NCBI RefSeq assembly: GCF_963678635.1
Contig: NC_087066.1
Location: forward strand, 61,804,054-61,868,053
Length of the DNA stretch: 64,000 nt
Origin: Symsagittifera roscoffensis
Taxonomy: Eukaryota > Xenacoelomorpha > Acoela > Convolutidae
Direction of reading: 5' to 3'
The translations under genes and the position numbers were made by a program. The notes under the pieces are model-generated. The model saw nothing but the letters and a program-made list of their open reading frames with translations. It did no database searches and was not told the origin of the DNA. Within the stretch, counting starts at the first letter, position 1. Each line of letters begins with the position of its first letter. Shown here in pieces: positions 1 through 13,511 of this stretch.

Positions 1-228
1 GCCAAATTTCTTGCATGTGGGGGTCATATCAGCCAAATTAACTGCACATGGGGTGCAGAGTACCTTTGTATTTTCCGTTGCTTAACGCATCAAACAAACA
101 AAAAAACACAAACATACATTCAAGCATACATGCATACATGCAGCCAGACTTATCGGCCTAGCTATAGACATTCAATAAGCAGAATGGTCTAAGAGCAGAT
201 TGGTTCCAAGAGCAGAAATCATATTTAT
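1..228. other. Sequence left of the satellite, no gene seen
   Basis: I see no coding exon here. There is a short run of CATACATGCATACATGCA-like microsatellite near 115-142. The 22-bp satellite begins at about 229. Confidence 0.5.
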
Positions 229-511
229 AGGTCGAGCATAGTCGAAATATAGGTCGAGCATAGTCAAAACATACGTCGAGCACAGTCAAAACAAGGGTCG
301 AGCACAGTCAAAACACGGGTTGAGCACAGTCAAAACATAGGTCGAGCACAGTCAAAACATAGGTGGAGTACAGTCGGAACAGAGGTCGAGCACAGTCAAA
401 ACATGGGTCGAGGACAGTCAAAACAAAGGTACAGCACAGTCGAAACATAAATCGAACACAGTCCAAACGAAGGTCGAGCACTGTCAAAACATAGGTCGAG
501 CACAGTCAAAA

Positions 512-819
512 GATGGGTCGAGTACGGTGGAAAGGGAGGTCGCGCACAGTCAAAACATGGGTCGAGAACAGTCAAAACAAAGGTCGAGCACAGTGGAAAC
601 ATAAATCCAGCACAGTCGAAACGAAGGTCGAGCACAGTCAAATTATAGGTCGAGCACAGTCAAAAGATGGGTCGAGTACGGTGGAAAGGGAGGTCGCGCA
701 CAGTCAAAACATGGGTCGAGAACAGTCAAAACAAAGGTCGAGCACAGTGGAAACATAAATCCAGCACAGTCGAAACGAAGGTCGAGCACAGTCAAATTAT
801 AGGTCGAGCACAGTCGAAA
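512..819. repeat. 154-bp higher-order duplication in the satellite
   Basis: Seven consecutive 22-bp units at 512-665 are repeated at 666-819 with near identity. The copies share the unusual variants AGTACGGTGGAAAGGGAGG and GCGCACAG. The offset of 154 bp is exactly 7 x 22, as expected from in-register unequal exchange. Confidence 0.85.
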
Positions 820-1050
820 CTTAGGTCGAGCACAGTCGAAACAGAGGTCGAGCACAGTCAAAACATGGGTCGAGCACATTAAAATCATGGGTCGAGCACA
901 GCCAGAACATTGGTCGAGCACAGTCGAAACAGAGGTCGAGCACAGTCAAAACATGGGTCGAGCAAAGTCAAAACATGGGTCGAGGACAGTCAAAACATAG
1001 GTCGAGCACAGTCGAAACTTAGGTCGAGCACAGTCAGAACATAGATCGAG

Positions 1051-3204
1051 CACAGTCAAAACTTAGGTCTAGCACGGTCGAAATATAGGTCGAGCACAGT
1101 CAATCTTAGGTGGAGCACAGTCGAAATATAGGTCAAGCACAGTCGAAACATAGGTAGATTTCAGTCAAATTATGGATTCAGCACAATGAAAACTTGGGTC
1201 GAGCACAGTCAAAACATGGTTTGACCACAGTCAAAACATGGGTCGACCACAGTCAAAACATAGGTCGAGCACAGCCAAAATATAGGTCGACCACATCAAA
1301 ACATATCTGGAGTACAGTCGAAACATAGGTCGAGCACAGTCGAAATATGAGTCGAGCACAATCAAAAAATAGATCGACCCTAGTCAAAACCTTGGTCGAG
1401 CAGAGTCAAATCATAGTTCGAGCGCAGTCAAAACTTGTGTCGAGCACAGTCAAAACAAAGACCGAGCCTATTCGAAACATAGGTCGAGGACAGTCAAAAC
1501 ATAGATCGAGCACAGTCGAAAAAAACGTCGAGCATAGTCAAATTATAGGCCGAGTACCGTCAAAACAAAGGTCGAGCACAGTCAAAACATAGGTCGAGCA
1601 CAGTCGTAAGATAGGTCGAGCAGAGTCAAAACATAGGTCGAGCACAGTCAAAACATGGGTCCAGCACAGTCAAAACGGGTCGAGAACAGTCAAAACAAAG
1701 GTCGAGCACAGTCAAAACACAGCTCGAGCACAGTCGAAATATAGGGTCGAGCACAGTCAAAACATAGGTCGAGCTTAGTCAAAACATAGCTCGATTAGAG
1801 TCGAAATATAGGTCGAGCACAGTCGAAAAATATGTCGAGCACAGTCAAAAGTAGGTCGAGCACAGTCAAAACATAGGTCGAGCACAGTCAAAACATAGCT
1901 CGATTAGAGTCGAAAAATAGGTCGAGCACAGTCAAAATTTAGGTCGAGTACAGTCAAAACCTTGGTCGAGCAGAGTCAAATCATAGTTCGAGCGCAGTCA
2001 TCAAAACATATGTCGACCACAGTCAAAACATAGGTCGAGCACAGCCGAAATATAGGTCGTGCACAGTCAAAAAACAGGTCGACCACAGTCAAAACCTTGG
2101 TCGAGCAGAGTCAAATCATAGTTCGAGCACAGTCAAAACTTAGGTCTAGCACGGTCGAAATATAGGTCGAGCACAGTCAATCTTAGGTGGAGCACAGTCG
2201 AAATATAGGTCAAGCACAGTCGAAACATAGGTAGATTTCAGTCAAATTATGGATTCAGCACAATGAAAACTTGGGTCGAGCACAGTCAAAACATGGTTTG
2301 ACCACAGTCAAAACATGGGTCGACCACAGTCAAAACATAGGTCGAGGACAGCCAAAATATAGGTCGACCACATCAAAACATATCTGGAGTACAGTCGAAA
2401 CATAGGTCGAGCACAGTCGAAATATGAGTCGAGCACAATCAAAAAATAGATCGACCCTAGTCAAAACCTTGGTCGAGCAGAGTCAAATCATAGTTCGAGC
2501 GCAGTCAAAACTTGTGTCGAGCACAGTCAAAACAAAGACCGAGCCTATTCGAAACATAGGTCGAGGACAGTCAAAACATAGATCGAGCACAGTCGAAAAA
2601 AACGTCGAGCATAGTCAAATTATAGGCCGAGTACCGTCAAAACAAAGGTCGAGCACAGTCAAAACATAGGTCGAGCACAGTCGTAAGATAGGTCGAGCAG
2701 AGTCAAAACATAGGTCGAGCACAGTCAAAACATGGGTCCAGCACAGTCAAAACAGGTCGAGAACAGTCAAAACAAAGGTCGAGCACAGTCAAAACACAGC
2801 TCGAGCACAGTCGAAATATAGGGTCGAGCACATTCAAAACATAGGTCGAGCTTAGTCAAAACATAGCTCGATTAGAGTCGAAATATAGGTCGAGCACAGT
2901 CGAAAAATATGTCGAGCACAGTCAAAAGTAGGTCGAGCACAGTCAAAACATAGGTCGAGCACAGTCAAAACATAGCTCGATTAGAGTCGAAAAATAGGTC
3001 GAGCACAGTCAAAATTTAGGTCGAGTACAGTCAAAACCTTGGTCGAGCAGAGTCAAATCATAGTTCGAGCGCAGTCATCAAAACATATGTCGACCACAGT
3101 CAAAACATAGGTCGAGCACAGCCGAAATATAGGTCGTGCACAGTCAAAAAACAGGTCGACCACAGTCAAAACCTTGGTCGAGCAGAGTCAAATCATAGTT
3201 CGAG
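1051..3204. repeat. 1077-bp higher-order duplication in the satellite
   Basis: The block 1051-2127 is repeated at 2128-3204 with very few differences. One example is GTCGAGCACAGCC at about 1265 against GTCGAGGACAGCC at about 2342. All unit-specific variants keep their order, so the copy is recent. 1077 bp is about 49 units. Degenerate parts of the same block recur at about 3205-4400. Confidence 0.9.
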
Positions 3205-6200
3205 CACAGTCAAAACCTTGGTCGAGCAGAGTCAAATCATAGTTCGAGCACAGTCATCAAAACATTTGTCGAGCACAGTCGAAACTTAGGTCGACCACAG
3301 TCAAAACATAGGTCGAATACAGTCGAAACATAGGTCGAGCACAGTCGAAATATATATCGAGCACAGTCAAAAAATAGGTCGACCACAGTCAAAACCTTGG
3401 TCGAGTAGAGTCAAATCATAGTTCGAGCACAGTCAAATTTGGGTCGATCGAGCACAGTCAAAACAAAGACCGAGCCTATTCGAAACATAGGTCAAGCACA
3501 GTCAAAACATAGATCAAGCACAGTCGAAAAAAAGGTCGTGCATAGTCAAATTATATGTCGAGTACCGTCAAAACATAGATCGAGCACAGTCAAAACATAG
3601 GTCGAGCACAGTCGTAACATAGGTCGAGCACAGTCAAAACATAGTTCGAGCACAGTCAGAACATGGGTCCAGCACAGTCAAAACGGCTCCAGCACAGTCA
3701 AAACATAGCTCGAGCACAGTCAAAACATAGCTTGAGTACAATCGAAATATGGGGTCGAGCACAGTCAAAACATAGGTCGAGCACAGTCAAAACATAGCTC
3801 GAGTAGAGTCTAAACATAGGTCGAGCACAGTCGAAATATATGTCGAGCACAGTAAAAAAAAATAGGTCGACCACAGTCAAAACCTTGGTCGAGCAGAGTC
3901 AAATCATAATTTGAGCACAGTCAAAACAAAGACCGAGCCTATTCGAAACATAGATCGAGCACAGTCAAAATTTAGATAGAGCACAGTCGAAAAAAAGGTC
4001 AAGCATACTCAAATTATATATCGAGTACCGTCAAAACATAGGTCGAGCACAGTCAAAACATAGGTCGAGCACAGTCGTATCATATGTCGAGCACAGTCAA
4101 AACATAGGTCGAGCACGGTCAAAACATGGGTCCAGCACAGTCAAAATGGGTCGAGCACAGTCAAAACATAGGTCGAGCACAGTCAAAACATAGCTCGAGT
4201 ACAGTCGAAATATAGGGTCGAGCTCAGTCAATAATAGGTCGAGCACAGTCAAAACATAGCTCGAGTAGAGTCGAAACATAGGTCGAGCACAGTCGAAATA
4301 TATGTCGAGCACAGTCAAAACCTTGGTCGAGCAGAGTCAAATCATAGTTCGAGCACAGTCAAATCATATTTCGGGCACAGTCGAAACTGCGGTCGAGCAC
4401 AGTCGAAACAGAGGTCGAGCACACTAAAACATGGGTCGAGCACATTAAAATCATCGAGCACATTAAAACATGGTCGAGCACAGTCGAAACAGAGGTCGAG
4501 CACAGTCAAAACATGGGTCGAGCACAGTCAAAACATGGGTCGAGCAGAGTCAAAAGATGGGTCGAGAACAGTCAAAACATAGGTCGAGCACAGTCAAAAC
4601 ATTGCTCGAGTACAGTCGAAATATAGGGTCGAGCACAGTCAATAATAGGTCGAGCACAGTCAAAACATAGCTCGAGTAGAGTAGAAACATAGGTCGAGCA
4701 CAGTCGAAACAGAGGTCGAGCACAATCAAAACATGGGTCGAGCACATTAAAATCATCGAGCACATTAAAACATGGTCGAGCACATTAAAAACATGGGTCG
4801 AGCACAGTCGAAACATAGGTCGAGCACAGTCAAAACATAGGTCGAGCACAGTCGAAACTTAGGTCGAGCACAGTCGAGCACATTCAAAACATGGGTCGAG
4901 CACAGTCGAAACAGAGGTCGAGCACATATAAAACATGGGCCGAGCTTAGTCAAAACATGGGTCGAGGACAGTCAAAACATAGGTCGAGCACAGTCGAAAC
5001 TTTGGTCGAGCACAGTCGAAACATAAATCGAGCACAGTCGAAAGGAAGGTCGAGCACTGTCAAAAAATATGTCCAGCAGAGTCGAAACATGTGTCGAGCA
5101 CAGTCAAAACATGGGTCGAGCACGGTCGAAACAGAGGTCGAGCACAGTCAAAACATGGGTCGAGAACAGTCAAAACAAATGCCAAGCACAGTCGAATTAT
5201 AAATCGAGCACAGTCGAAACTTAGGTCGAGCACAGTCGAGCAGAGTCAAAACATGGGTCGAGCACATTAAAACCATGGGTCGAAAACAATCAAAACATTG
5301 GTCGAGCACAGTCGAAACAGAGGTCGAGCACCGATAAAACATGGGCCGAGCTTAGTCAAAACATGGGTCGAGCACAGTCGAAACATAAATCGAGCACAGT
5401 CGAAAGGAAGGTCGAGCACTGTCAAAACATATGTCCAGCAGAGTCGAAACATGTGTCGAGCACAGTTAAAACATGGGTCGAGCACGGTCGAAACAGAGGT
5501 CGAGCACAGTCAAAATATGGGTCGAGAACAGTCAAAACAAATGCCAAGCACAGTCGAATTATAAATCGAGCACAGTCGGAACGGCGGTCGAGCACTGTCA
5601 AAACATAGGTCGAGCACAGTCAAAACATTGGTCGAGCACAGTCGAAATTTAGGTCGAGCAGAGTCAAAACAGAGGTCGAGCTCAGTCAAAACATGGGTGG
5701 AGCACATTAAAATCATGTGTCGAGAACTGTCAAACATTGGTCGAGCACAGTCGAAACAAAGGTCGAGCACAGTCAAAACATGGGACGAGCACAGTCGAAA
5801 CATGGGTCGAGCACAGTCAAAACATGGGTCGAGAACAATCAAAACAAAGGTCGAGCACAGTCGAATTATTAATCGAGCGCAGTCGAAACGGAGTTCCAGC
5901 ACTGTCAAAACATAGGTAGAGCACAGTCAAAGCATAGTTCGAGCACATTCGAAACAGAGGTCGAGTACAGTCAAATCATGGGTCGAGCAAATTAAAATCA
6001 GGGGTCGAAAACAGTCAAAACATTGGTCGAGCACAGTCGAAACAGAGGGCGAGCACAGTAAAAAACATGGGTCGAGCACAGCCAAATAATGGGTCGAGGA
6101 CAGTCAAAAATTAGGTCGAGCACAGTCGAAAGTTAGGTGGAGCACAGTCGAAACATAAATCGAGCACAGTCGAAACGAAGGTCGGGAACTGTCAAAACGT

Positions 6201-8534
6201 AGGTCCAGCAGAGTCGAAACTTGGATCGAGCAGAGTCAAAACATGGGTCGAGAACTGTCGAAACAGAGGCCGAGCACAGTCAAAACATGGTCGAGAACAG
6301 TCAAAACAAAGGTCAGGCACAGTCGAAACATAAATCGACCACAGTCGAAACGGAGGTCGAGCACTGTCAAAACATAGGTCGAGCACAGTCAAAACATAGG
6401 TCGAGCACAGTCGAGACTTAGGTCGAGCACAGTCGAAACAGAGGTCGAGCACAGTCAAAACATGGGTCGAGCACAGTCAAGACATGGGTCGAGCACAGTC
6501 AAAACATGGGTCGGGAACAGTCAAAACAAAGGTCGAGCACAGTCGAAACATAAATCGACCACAGTCGAAACGGAGGTCGAGCACTGTCAAAACATAGGTC
6601 AAGCACAGTCAAAACATAGGTCGAGCACAGTCAAAACCTAGATCAAGCACAGTCGAAACATGGGTCGAGCACATTAAATTCATGGGTCGAAAACAGTCAA
6701 AACATTGGTCGAGCACAGTCGAAACAGAGGTCGCGCACAGTCAAAACATGGGTCGAGCAAAGTCAAAACATAGTTCGAGCACAGACGAATTTTAGGTCGA
6801 GCACATTCAGAACATAGATCGAGCACAGTCGAAGCATAGATCGAGCAGAGTCAAATATAGATCGAGCGCAGTCAAAACTTAGGTCGAGCACAGTCGAAAT
6901 ATAGGTGGAGCACAGTCAAAACTTAGGTCGAGCACAGTCGAAATATAGTTCAAGCACAGTCGAAACATAGGTAGAGTACAGTCAAAACTTGGGTCGAGCA
7001 CAGTCAAAACATGGTTCGAACAAGTCAAAACATGGTCAACCACAGTCAAAACTTAGTTCGAGCACAGCCGGAATATAGGTCGAGCACTGTCAAAACATAG
7101 GTCGAGCACAGTCAAAACATAGCTCGAGTACAGTCGAAATATAGGTCGAGCACAGTCGAAATATGTAACGGGCACTGTCAAAAAATAGGTCGAGCGCAGT
7201 CAAAACCGTGGTCGAGCAGAGTCAATTCATAGTTCGAGCAGAGTCAAATCATCGGTCGAGCACAGTCAAAACCAAGAGCGAGCCTATTCGAAACATAGGT
7301 TGAGCACAGTCAAAACATAGATCGAGCACAGTCGAAAAAAATGTCGAGCATAGTCAAATTATAGGTCGAGTATCGTCAAAACATAGGTCGAGCACAGTCA
7401 AAACATAGGTCGAGCACAGTCGTAACACAGGTCGAGCACAGTCAAAACATAGGTCGAGCACAGTCAAAACATAGGTCCAACACAGTCAAAACGGGTCTAG
7501 CACAGTCAAAACATAAATTAAGCACAGTCAAAACTTGGGTTGACCACAGTCAAAACGTAGGTCGAGCACAGCCAAAGTATAGGTCGAGCACATTCTAAGC
7601 ATCGGTCGAGCAAAGTCGAAAAATAGGTCGAGCACAGTCGAAACGTTGTTCGAGCACAGTCAAATCATAAGTCGAGCACAACCAGAACATAGATCGAGCC
7701 TAGACGGAAGATAGGTCGAGCAGAGTCAAAAAATACATCGAGCACATTCGAAACATATGTCGAGCACATTCAAATTATAGGTCGAGTACAGCCAAAACAT
7801 AGGTCGAGCACAGTCAAAACAGGGGCAGAGCACAGTCAAAACAAGGCTCGAGCACAGTCGAAACATGGGTCGAGGAAAACCAAAACATAGGTTGAGCACA
7901 GTCAAAACAAAGGTCGAGTACATTCGAAACATAGATCGAGCACAGTTGAATTATAGGTCGATCACAGTCGTAACATACGTCGAGCACAGTCAAAACATAG
8001 GTCGAGCACAGTCGTAACATAGATCGAGCACAGTCCAAATATGATTCGAGCACTGTCAAAACATAGGTCGAGCACAGTCAAAACATAGGTCGAGCACAGT
8101 CAAAACATAGGTCGAGCTCAGTCAAAACTTGGGTCGAGCACAGTCAAAACATGGATGGAGCACAATCAAAACCTAAGTCGAGCACAGTGAAAACATAGGT
8201 GGAGCACAGTCAAAACATATACCGATCTTAGTCGAAATGTAGGTCGAGCCCAGTCAAAATATAGATCGGACACAGTCGAAACATAGATCGAGCACAGTCA
8301 ATTTATAGGTCGAGTACAGTCAAAACATAGGTCGAGCACAGTCAAAACATAGGTCGAGCACAGTCGAAGCAGAGGTCGAGCACAGTCAATTTATAGGTCG
8401 AGTACAGTCAAAACATAGATCGAGCATAGTCAAAATATAGATTGTCCACAGTCGAAACATAAGTCGAGCTCAGTCAAAACATGGGTTGAGCACAGTCAAA
8501 ACATGGGTCGAGCACAATCAAAACCTAAGTCGAG

Positions 8535-10024
8535 CAAACTACCCGGCTTAATGGGTGTGACTTGTTGCGTTAGCACATCTCAGTTTGTTGTCAGTAGCCA
8601 GTCTGGTAACTGAGCGAATATTGACTAAAATAAGTTTAATCAGCAAAGGGATAAGAGAAAAAAAGGTTTATCATAGTTAATCGTGAAGTGGGATAGATAT
8701 GCACGGTCAATGTACAGGTCGAGTACAGTCAAAACATAGGTCGAGCACAGTCAAAACATAAGGTCGAACACAGTCGAAGCAGAGGTCGAGCACAATCTGT
8801 TTATAGGTCGAGCTCAGTCAAAACTTGGGTCGAGCATAGTCAAAACATGGGTCGAGCACAATCAAAACCTAAGTCGAGCACAGTAATAACATAGGTCGAG
8901 CACAGTCAAAATATAGACCGAGCCTAGTCGAAATATAGGTCGAGTCAGTCAAAACATGGGTCGAGCACAATCAAAACCTAAGTCGAGCAAACTACCCGGC
9001 TTAATGGGTGTGACTTGTTGCGTTAGCACATCTCAGTTTGTTGTCAGTAGCCAGTCTGGTAACTGAGCGAATATTGACTAAAATAAGTTTAATCAGCAAA
9101 GGGATAAGAGAAAAAAAGGTTTATCATAGTTAATCGTGAAGTGGGATAGATATGCACGGTCAATGTACAGGTCGAGTACAGTCAAAACATAGGTCGAGCA
9201 CAGTCAAAACATAAGGTCGAACACAGTCGAAGCAGAGGTCGAGCACAATCTGTTTATAGGTCGAGCTCAGTCAAAACTTGGGTCGAGCATAGTCAAAACA
9301 TGGGTCGAGCACAATCAAAACCTAAGTCGAGCACAGTAATAACATAGGTCGAGCACAGTCAAAATATAGACCGAGCCTAGTCGAAATATAGGTCGAGTCA
9401 GTCAAAATATAGATCGAACACAGTCGAAACATAGGTCGAGCACAGTCAAAATATAGACCGAGCCTAGTCGAAATATAGGTCGAGTACAGTCAAAACATAG
9501 GTCGAGCGCAGTAAAAACATAGGTCGAGCACAGTCAAAATATAGACCGAGCCTAGTCGAAACATAGGACGAGCACGGTCAATGTATAGGTCGAGTACAGC
9601 AAAACATACGTCGAGCACAGTCAAAACATAGGTCGAGCACAGTCGTAACATAGATCGAGCACAGTCCAAATATGGTTCGAGCACTGTCAAAACATAGGTC
9701 GAGCACAGTCAAAACATAGGTCGAGCACAGTCAAAACATGGATGGAGCACAATCAAAACCTAAGTCGAGCACAGTGAAAACATAGGTCGAGCTCAGTCAA
9801 AACATGGGTTGAGCACAGTCAAAACATGGGTCGAGCACAATCAAAACCTAAGTCGAGCACCCTACCCGGATTAATGGGCGTGACTTGTTGCGTTAGCACA
9901 TCTCAGTTTGTTGTCAGTAGCCAGTCTGGTAACTGAGCGAATATTGACTAAAATAAGTTTAATCAGCAAAGGGATAAAAGAAAAAAAGGTTTATCATAGT
10001 TAATCGTGAAGTGGGATAGATATG
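8535..10024. repeat. Non-satellite segment present three times at the right edge of the satellite
   Basis: A segment of about 165 bp begins CTACCCGG and runs through GTTGCGTTAGCACATCTCAG to GTGGGATAGATATGC. It occurs at about 8536-8705, 8989-9158 and 9857-10024. The first two lie in a 453-bp tandem duplication (8535-8987 and 8988-9440) with 22-bp units around them. The third is the boundary where the satellite ends. The simplest reading is that unequal exchange drew the flanking sequence into the array. Confidence 0.85.
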
Positions 10025-10119
10025 CGTTATATCCGAGACGCGTTTGGCTCAGTGGTGTTGAGGATGAGTTTTGAATATTTATTGAAACACAGATATAAAT
10101 GTTTTATTCTGAATCGTAA

Positions 10120-10705
10120 TTTTATATAAATGAAACTTGAGTATATTTTAAGAAACATAGAATGCCTCTAAACAACGCAATTACATACTACAACCCAATC
10201 ACCACAGAGCTGATTGAAAATAAATGACCATTTCGATCAATGAAACTAGGAACAACTTTTTTCGTTTTACTTAGAATGCGGCTCCGTGACCTAAATAACA
10301 ATTTTATAGTAATAGCTATTTGTGGCTGAATTCAAATTTAAAATATAACAAAAACTGTACCATTATTTCAATGATCTCAATGGTCATTTATTTTCATTCA
10401 GCTCTGTGGCGATTGGGTTGTAGTATCCCGGGTCGATATCCCGCTCAAAAACGGCTCAAGATTTGAACGGTTTGAGCGGTTTTCCAGCAAGATTTGAGCG
10501 GCTTGAGCGGTTTGGGCGGTGTTTTTTTGGATTAACCGCTCAAATCTTGTTTTAAAAAATCGCTCAAAAGCCGCTCATTTCTTGCGGCGGTTTAGAACGG
10601 TTTTTTGTGCAAGATTTAGGCGGTTTCTGAGCGGCATATGTAACTGCGTTATTTAGAGGCATTCTAGCTCTCTTAAAATATACTCAAGTTTCATTTATAA
10701 AATGA
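10120..10705. mobile_element. Foldback (palindromic) element with long terminal inverted repeats
   Basis: The left arm at about 10120-10247 (for example AATGCCTCTAAACAACGCAA and CAACCCAATCACCACAGAGC) is matched in reverse complement by 10373-10425 and 10637-10705. About 125 bp separates the arms. The right arm is split by an inserted repeat at 10426-10636. There is no coding capacity, so this is a non-autonomous foldback or MITE-like element. Confidence 0.8.
10426..10636 (+). mobile_element. CGCTCAAA-repeat element inserted in the foldback arm, TA target duplication
   Basis: This 211-bp block begins TCCCGGGTCGATATC and consists of degenerate TTGAGCGGTT / AACCGCTCAA motifs in both orientations. 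It interrupts a sequence whose uninterrupted form can be read in the opposite arm of the palindrome. TA is present on both sides (10424-10425 and 10637-10638), consistent with a TA target duplication. A related copy lies on the minus strand at about 51000-51223. Confidence 0.75.
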
Positions 10706-12469
10706 AACAAAAGTTTGGTTTCTCACCACCCAATTTAAAAAACTATCATTATTTGGGTAATCAGCTTGATCATCAGGGTCATCAGAATCATCAGGGTCAT
10801 CATTTTTCAGTTTGAGCAGTTAAAGAAGCGTTCTTTGTGGAACATAGGTTCGTTGATATGTTTGTTCATTTGAAACCAAAAAGATGGTTGATTCCAAAAT
10901 GATTTTGTATTCCATAGTTGGTTTTTTTATTCCGACCATTGAAAATCGGGAAGAACCTGGCATTTGAGTGTGTTTTAGTTTTTATTTTATTTTTTTTTTG
11001 TTTTCCAATCAAAATCAAGTACCACAAAAAAGATTGGAGTGAGTTGGTTCATATACCATGAGAGAAACTTGCTAAAAATTTATCTTTTGTCTAATTCTTA
11101 CCGAATAAGGTGAGTGAGCAGGCTTATTTTGTTGTTCATCTGAAAACATTTACCGCAAATTTTCATCGTAATGAATGGAGAAATACATCATATTGAAGAT
11201 TTTTCAGCCCTGCTTTGAACGAAGTTAAAAAGTTTTCAAAGATTTACCCCTATGTAGAAATAACAAATATGAAGCTTTTGAATTAAAGTCAAAATTAGAG
11301 TTAAAGTTAAATTTCAAACAGGCTTTTTATAAAAAGATAAGCCAAAAAAATTTAGTTTAACTACAGTCAAAACATTTTCGAAGGTTTTTTAGAGCTATCT
11401 TGTTAATAAAATACTTCAAAAACTCGAAAGAAAAAAATGCAAGAATTTATTCTTTGATTTTTTTTTGGACTAAAACGGTTGCCCAGTTTGTTTTTCTTAC
11501 GTTGACCGTTGAACATGCCAAAATTCTTTATTTTTTCAGAATTTTTTTGATATGATTTACAAAAAACATAACTATGTTACAAAAAAATATGCTAAAACTT
11601 CTTAGATGTTTTTATGAGCTTCGCCGGAATATTCTGTGCTACTCGCAGAGCAGCCGACTATCCTTGTTTAAAATTAAATTTTTATGCCCAAGTTTTTACA
11701 CCTTATTATTGGTTAAAAGATAGAAATAGGAGTTTCCGTATATTGGGACAAAGAACTAAAAGTTTCGACCGGACTAGAGAACTCAAAAAGGGAAAAATGA
11801 ATTTTTATTTAAATGGTTACTTTTCTTTATTGGGCCGCACGCTATGTAAAATGCGAAGTGATCAAGTGATCTTTTTAGCTTCTCCTGTCAGATTTTTCAG
11901 ATAAAATATCCCAAATTGGTCAAACTAACAATCTTCAAACCCTTCTAACTTCATAAAAAATCTTTGAACATTTCAGCTCAAGACCAAGTTTTTAACAATG
12001 ATAAAAATAGGTTTCAAAAACACATTCTTAAATGTCGAAACATGACTGAAGAAAAAAAATTACCGCAGGCATGAATATTCTCTGCCCCTTTCTTCGAATT
12101 TGGAGATGAAAACGGTAAATTTGATGATGAAAACAATGATTTATTTTCAAAAGTCCAAAAATCAATTCTATGAAAGTTTGCTGCTCAAAAAATTTTCGTA
12201 CACTTTCGCTAAAAGGTTTAAAAGGACATTAAAGAGAATTCGTTCCTTGTTTTGGCATAGGAGACGACGCATCCTCAAAGAAAAAGAAGATAAAAGCTTT
12301 GTCGAAAAATGATAATTATTTAGTTTCAATAAATGGAAAAAGTATGACTAACATTTTTTGATGTTGTTGCCAAAAAAACTTATAATTTATGTGCCAAAAA
12401 GCCCAACATTTTATAATTTTCTTTTTTAAAGGTGAAAAAAAAATTTTGTTTTCGGTTAAACATTTTCTA
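10706..12469. other. AT-rich stretch without a recognisable gene
   Basis: I find no exon with recognisable homology. There is a small direct repeat of ATCATCAGGGTC near 10768-10802. Open frames here (for example 11614-11904) are AT-rich and have no family features. This may be intron of the receptor gene that ends at 13719, since that gene's preceding exons lie to the left. Confidence 0.4.
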
Positions 12470-13040
12470 AGAAAAAATTTGCATGCAAAATTTAACCTTT
12501 GTGTGCATAATGTAGTCTTGGATACAGAAAAGTTGAACTAGTTGAAGTGTTATTGAAAAGGCTCAAAAATTAATGTGCCTTGGGCAATAAATGACGAAAG
12601 AAATTTCCAAGTTTGAAAAAAAGTATCTTTGAAAATTTTTGCTGAAAAGTAAAAGCTTGGTAATTCCATTATTTTATTTGTTAAGTCATCTTAAGCAGGT
12701 CAATTTCAAGGCATTGCACATGCAACACCTTTAAACTGACCTGCTTAAGTCATTTTAAGCAGGTCAATTTCAAAGCTTTGTACATGCCACACCTTTAATC
12801 CTCTGGTGACTTAAACTTTATGTAATCAGAATTTTTGATAGTTTCGTTCGGTTCGAAAACAACACAAACATTTTGAGAAGAAATTAAATTGAAACAAAGC
12901 GTTCTTTGGTTTATGCAAAAATACTGGTCGTATAACTTCTGTATATGAAAAAACACTTGCTTTGGACCATCATGAACTTTTTTGTACTCATTGAATTGCA
13001 TAAAAACTATTTGACTAGCAGTTTTTCATTAATGAAAAAT
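12470..13040 (+). repeat. Dispersed repeat, copy 1 (partner at 58430-58960)
   Basis: Several blocks align in order with 58430-58960. They include GTGCATAATGTAGTCTTGGA with GTGCATGACGTAATTCTGGA, TATAACTTCTGTATATGAAA with TACAACTTCTATATATGAAA, and TTGAATTGCATAAAAACTAT with a close match. Between the arms of this copy is a local duplication of about 64 bp (12675-12799) built on TTAAGCAGGTCAATTTCAA. No coding capacity is evident. Confidence 0.65.
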
Positions 13041-13511
13041 ACATGATTACAGTTTTTGGTCGACTCGCTAGGCAGAAAAGTATTCGGGCTCAAAAAACAA
13101 TCCTGATTGAAGCTGTAACAAATGGTTCGAAATGTGAGGAAAAACTATCAAAAGCTTTTTTCCAAATATCAGTTGAAAAAAATCAAAGACGTGCATCAGT
13201 AACGATCAAAAAATGCATCGGAAACGTTAAAAGGCGATCGGAAAATTCCGGGGTCTGATTAAAGCACACTTCTACAAATTTATTTTAAAATTTAAATGTG
13301 AACATTTATATAAGAATATGTATCCGTCAATCCATAGTATGAGAAAGTACTACAAATTGTCAAAAAAAAATTTATTTTGTTTTCATGCTAAATTGTTCAC
13401 AAATTGTTCACAATATCTTGAGATTCTACTGGTTTTAAAGCGATAGTTTTTTTAATATTCGAGACTCAGTTCATACATAAAAATTCAAATTAATTTGAAT
13501 ATTGTTCTCAG

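Larger units (their letters stand above)
229..9856. repeat. 22-bp tandem satellite array, about 9.6 kb
   Basis: The stretch is built of a 22-bp unit whose core is GGTCGAGCACAGTC followed by an A-rich tail (AAAACATA and variants). There are roughly 430 units, interrupted by two non-satellite inserts near 8.54 and 8.99 kb. Common variants replace AGTCA with AGTCG and TA with TG or GA. Because 22 is not a multiple of 3, any open frame cycles through all three phases of the unit every 66 bp. The many short open frames on both strands (up to 132 codons) are therefore a by-product of a unit poor in stop codons, not genes. Each unit has a CpG and an A-tract, spaced close to two helical turns. Confidence 0.97.

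Noticed and set aside
396-8059. Many open frames of 60-132 codons with repeats such as GRAQSKHGSSTVKTWVEHSQ on both strands
   Set aside because: They follow from a 22-bp unit poor in stop codons. The frame cycles through three phases, both strands are open, and there is no start context, splice signal or non-repeat domain.
229-9856. CRISPR-like regular repeats
   Set aside because: There are no unique spacers between units, the unit is continuous at 22 bp, and the genome is animal.
10036-10070. tRNA-like A box in GCGTTTGGCTCAGTGGTGTT at the satellite edge
   Set aside because: No B box, cloverleaf or acceptor stem could be found downstream. At most it is a tRNA-derived fragment.
11614-11904. 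Open frame of 96 codons
   Set aside because: No domain, AT-rich lysine/phenylalanine-heavy composition typical of chance frames here, and no convincing splice sites.
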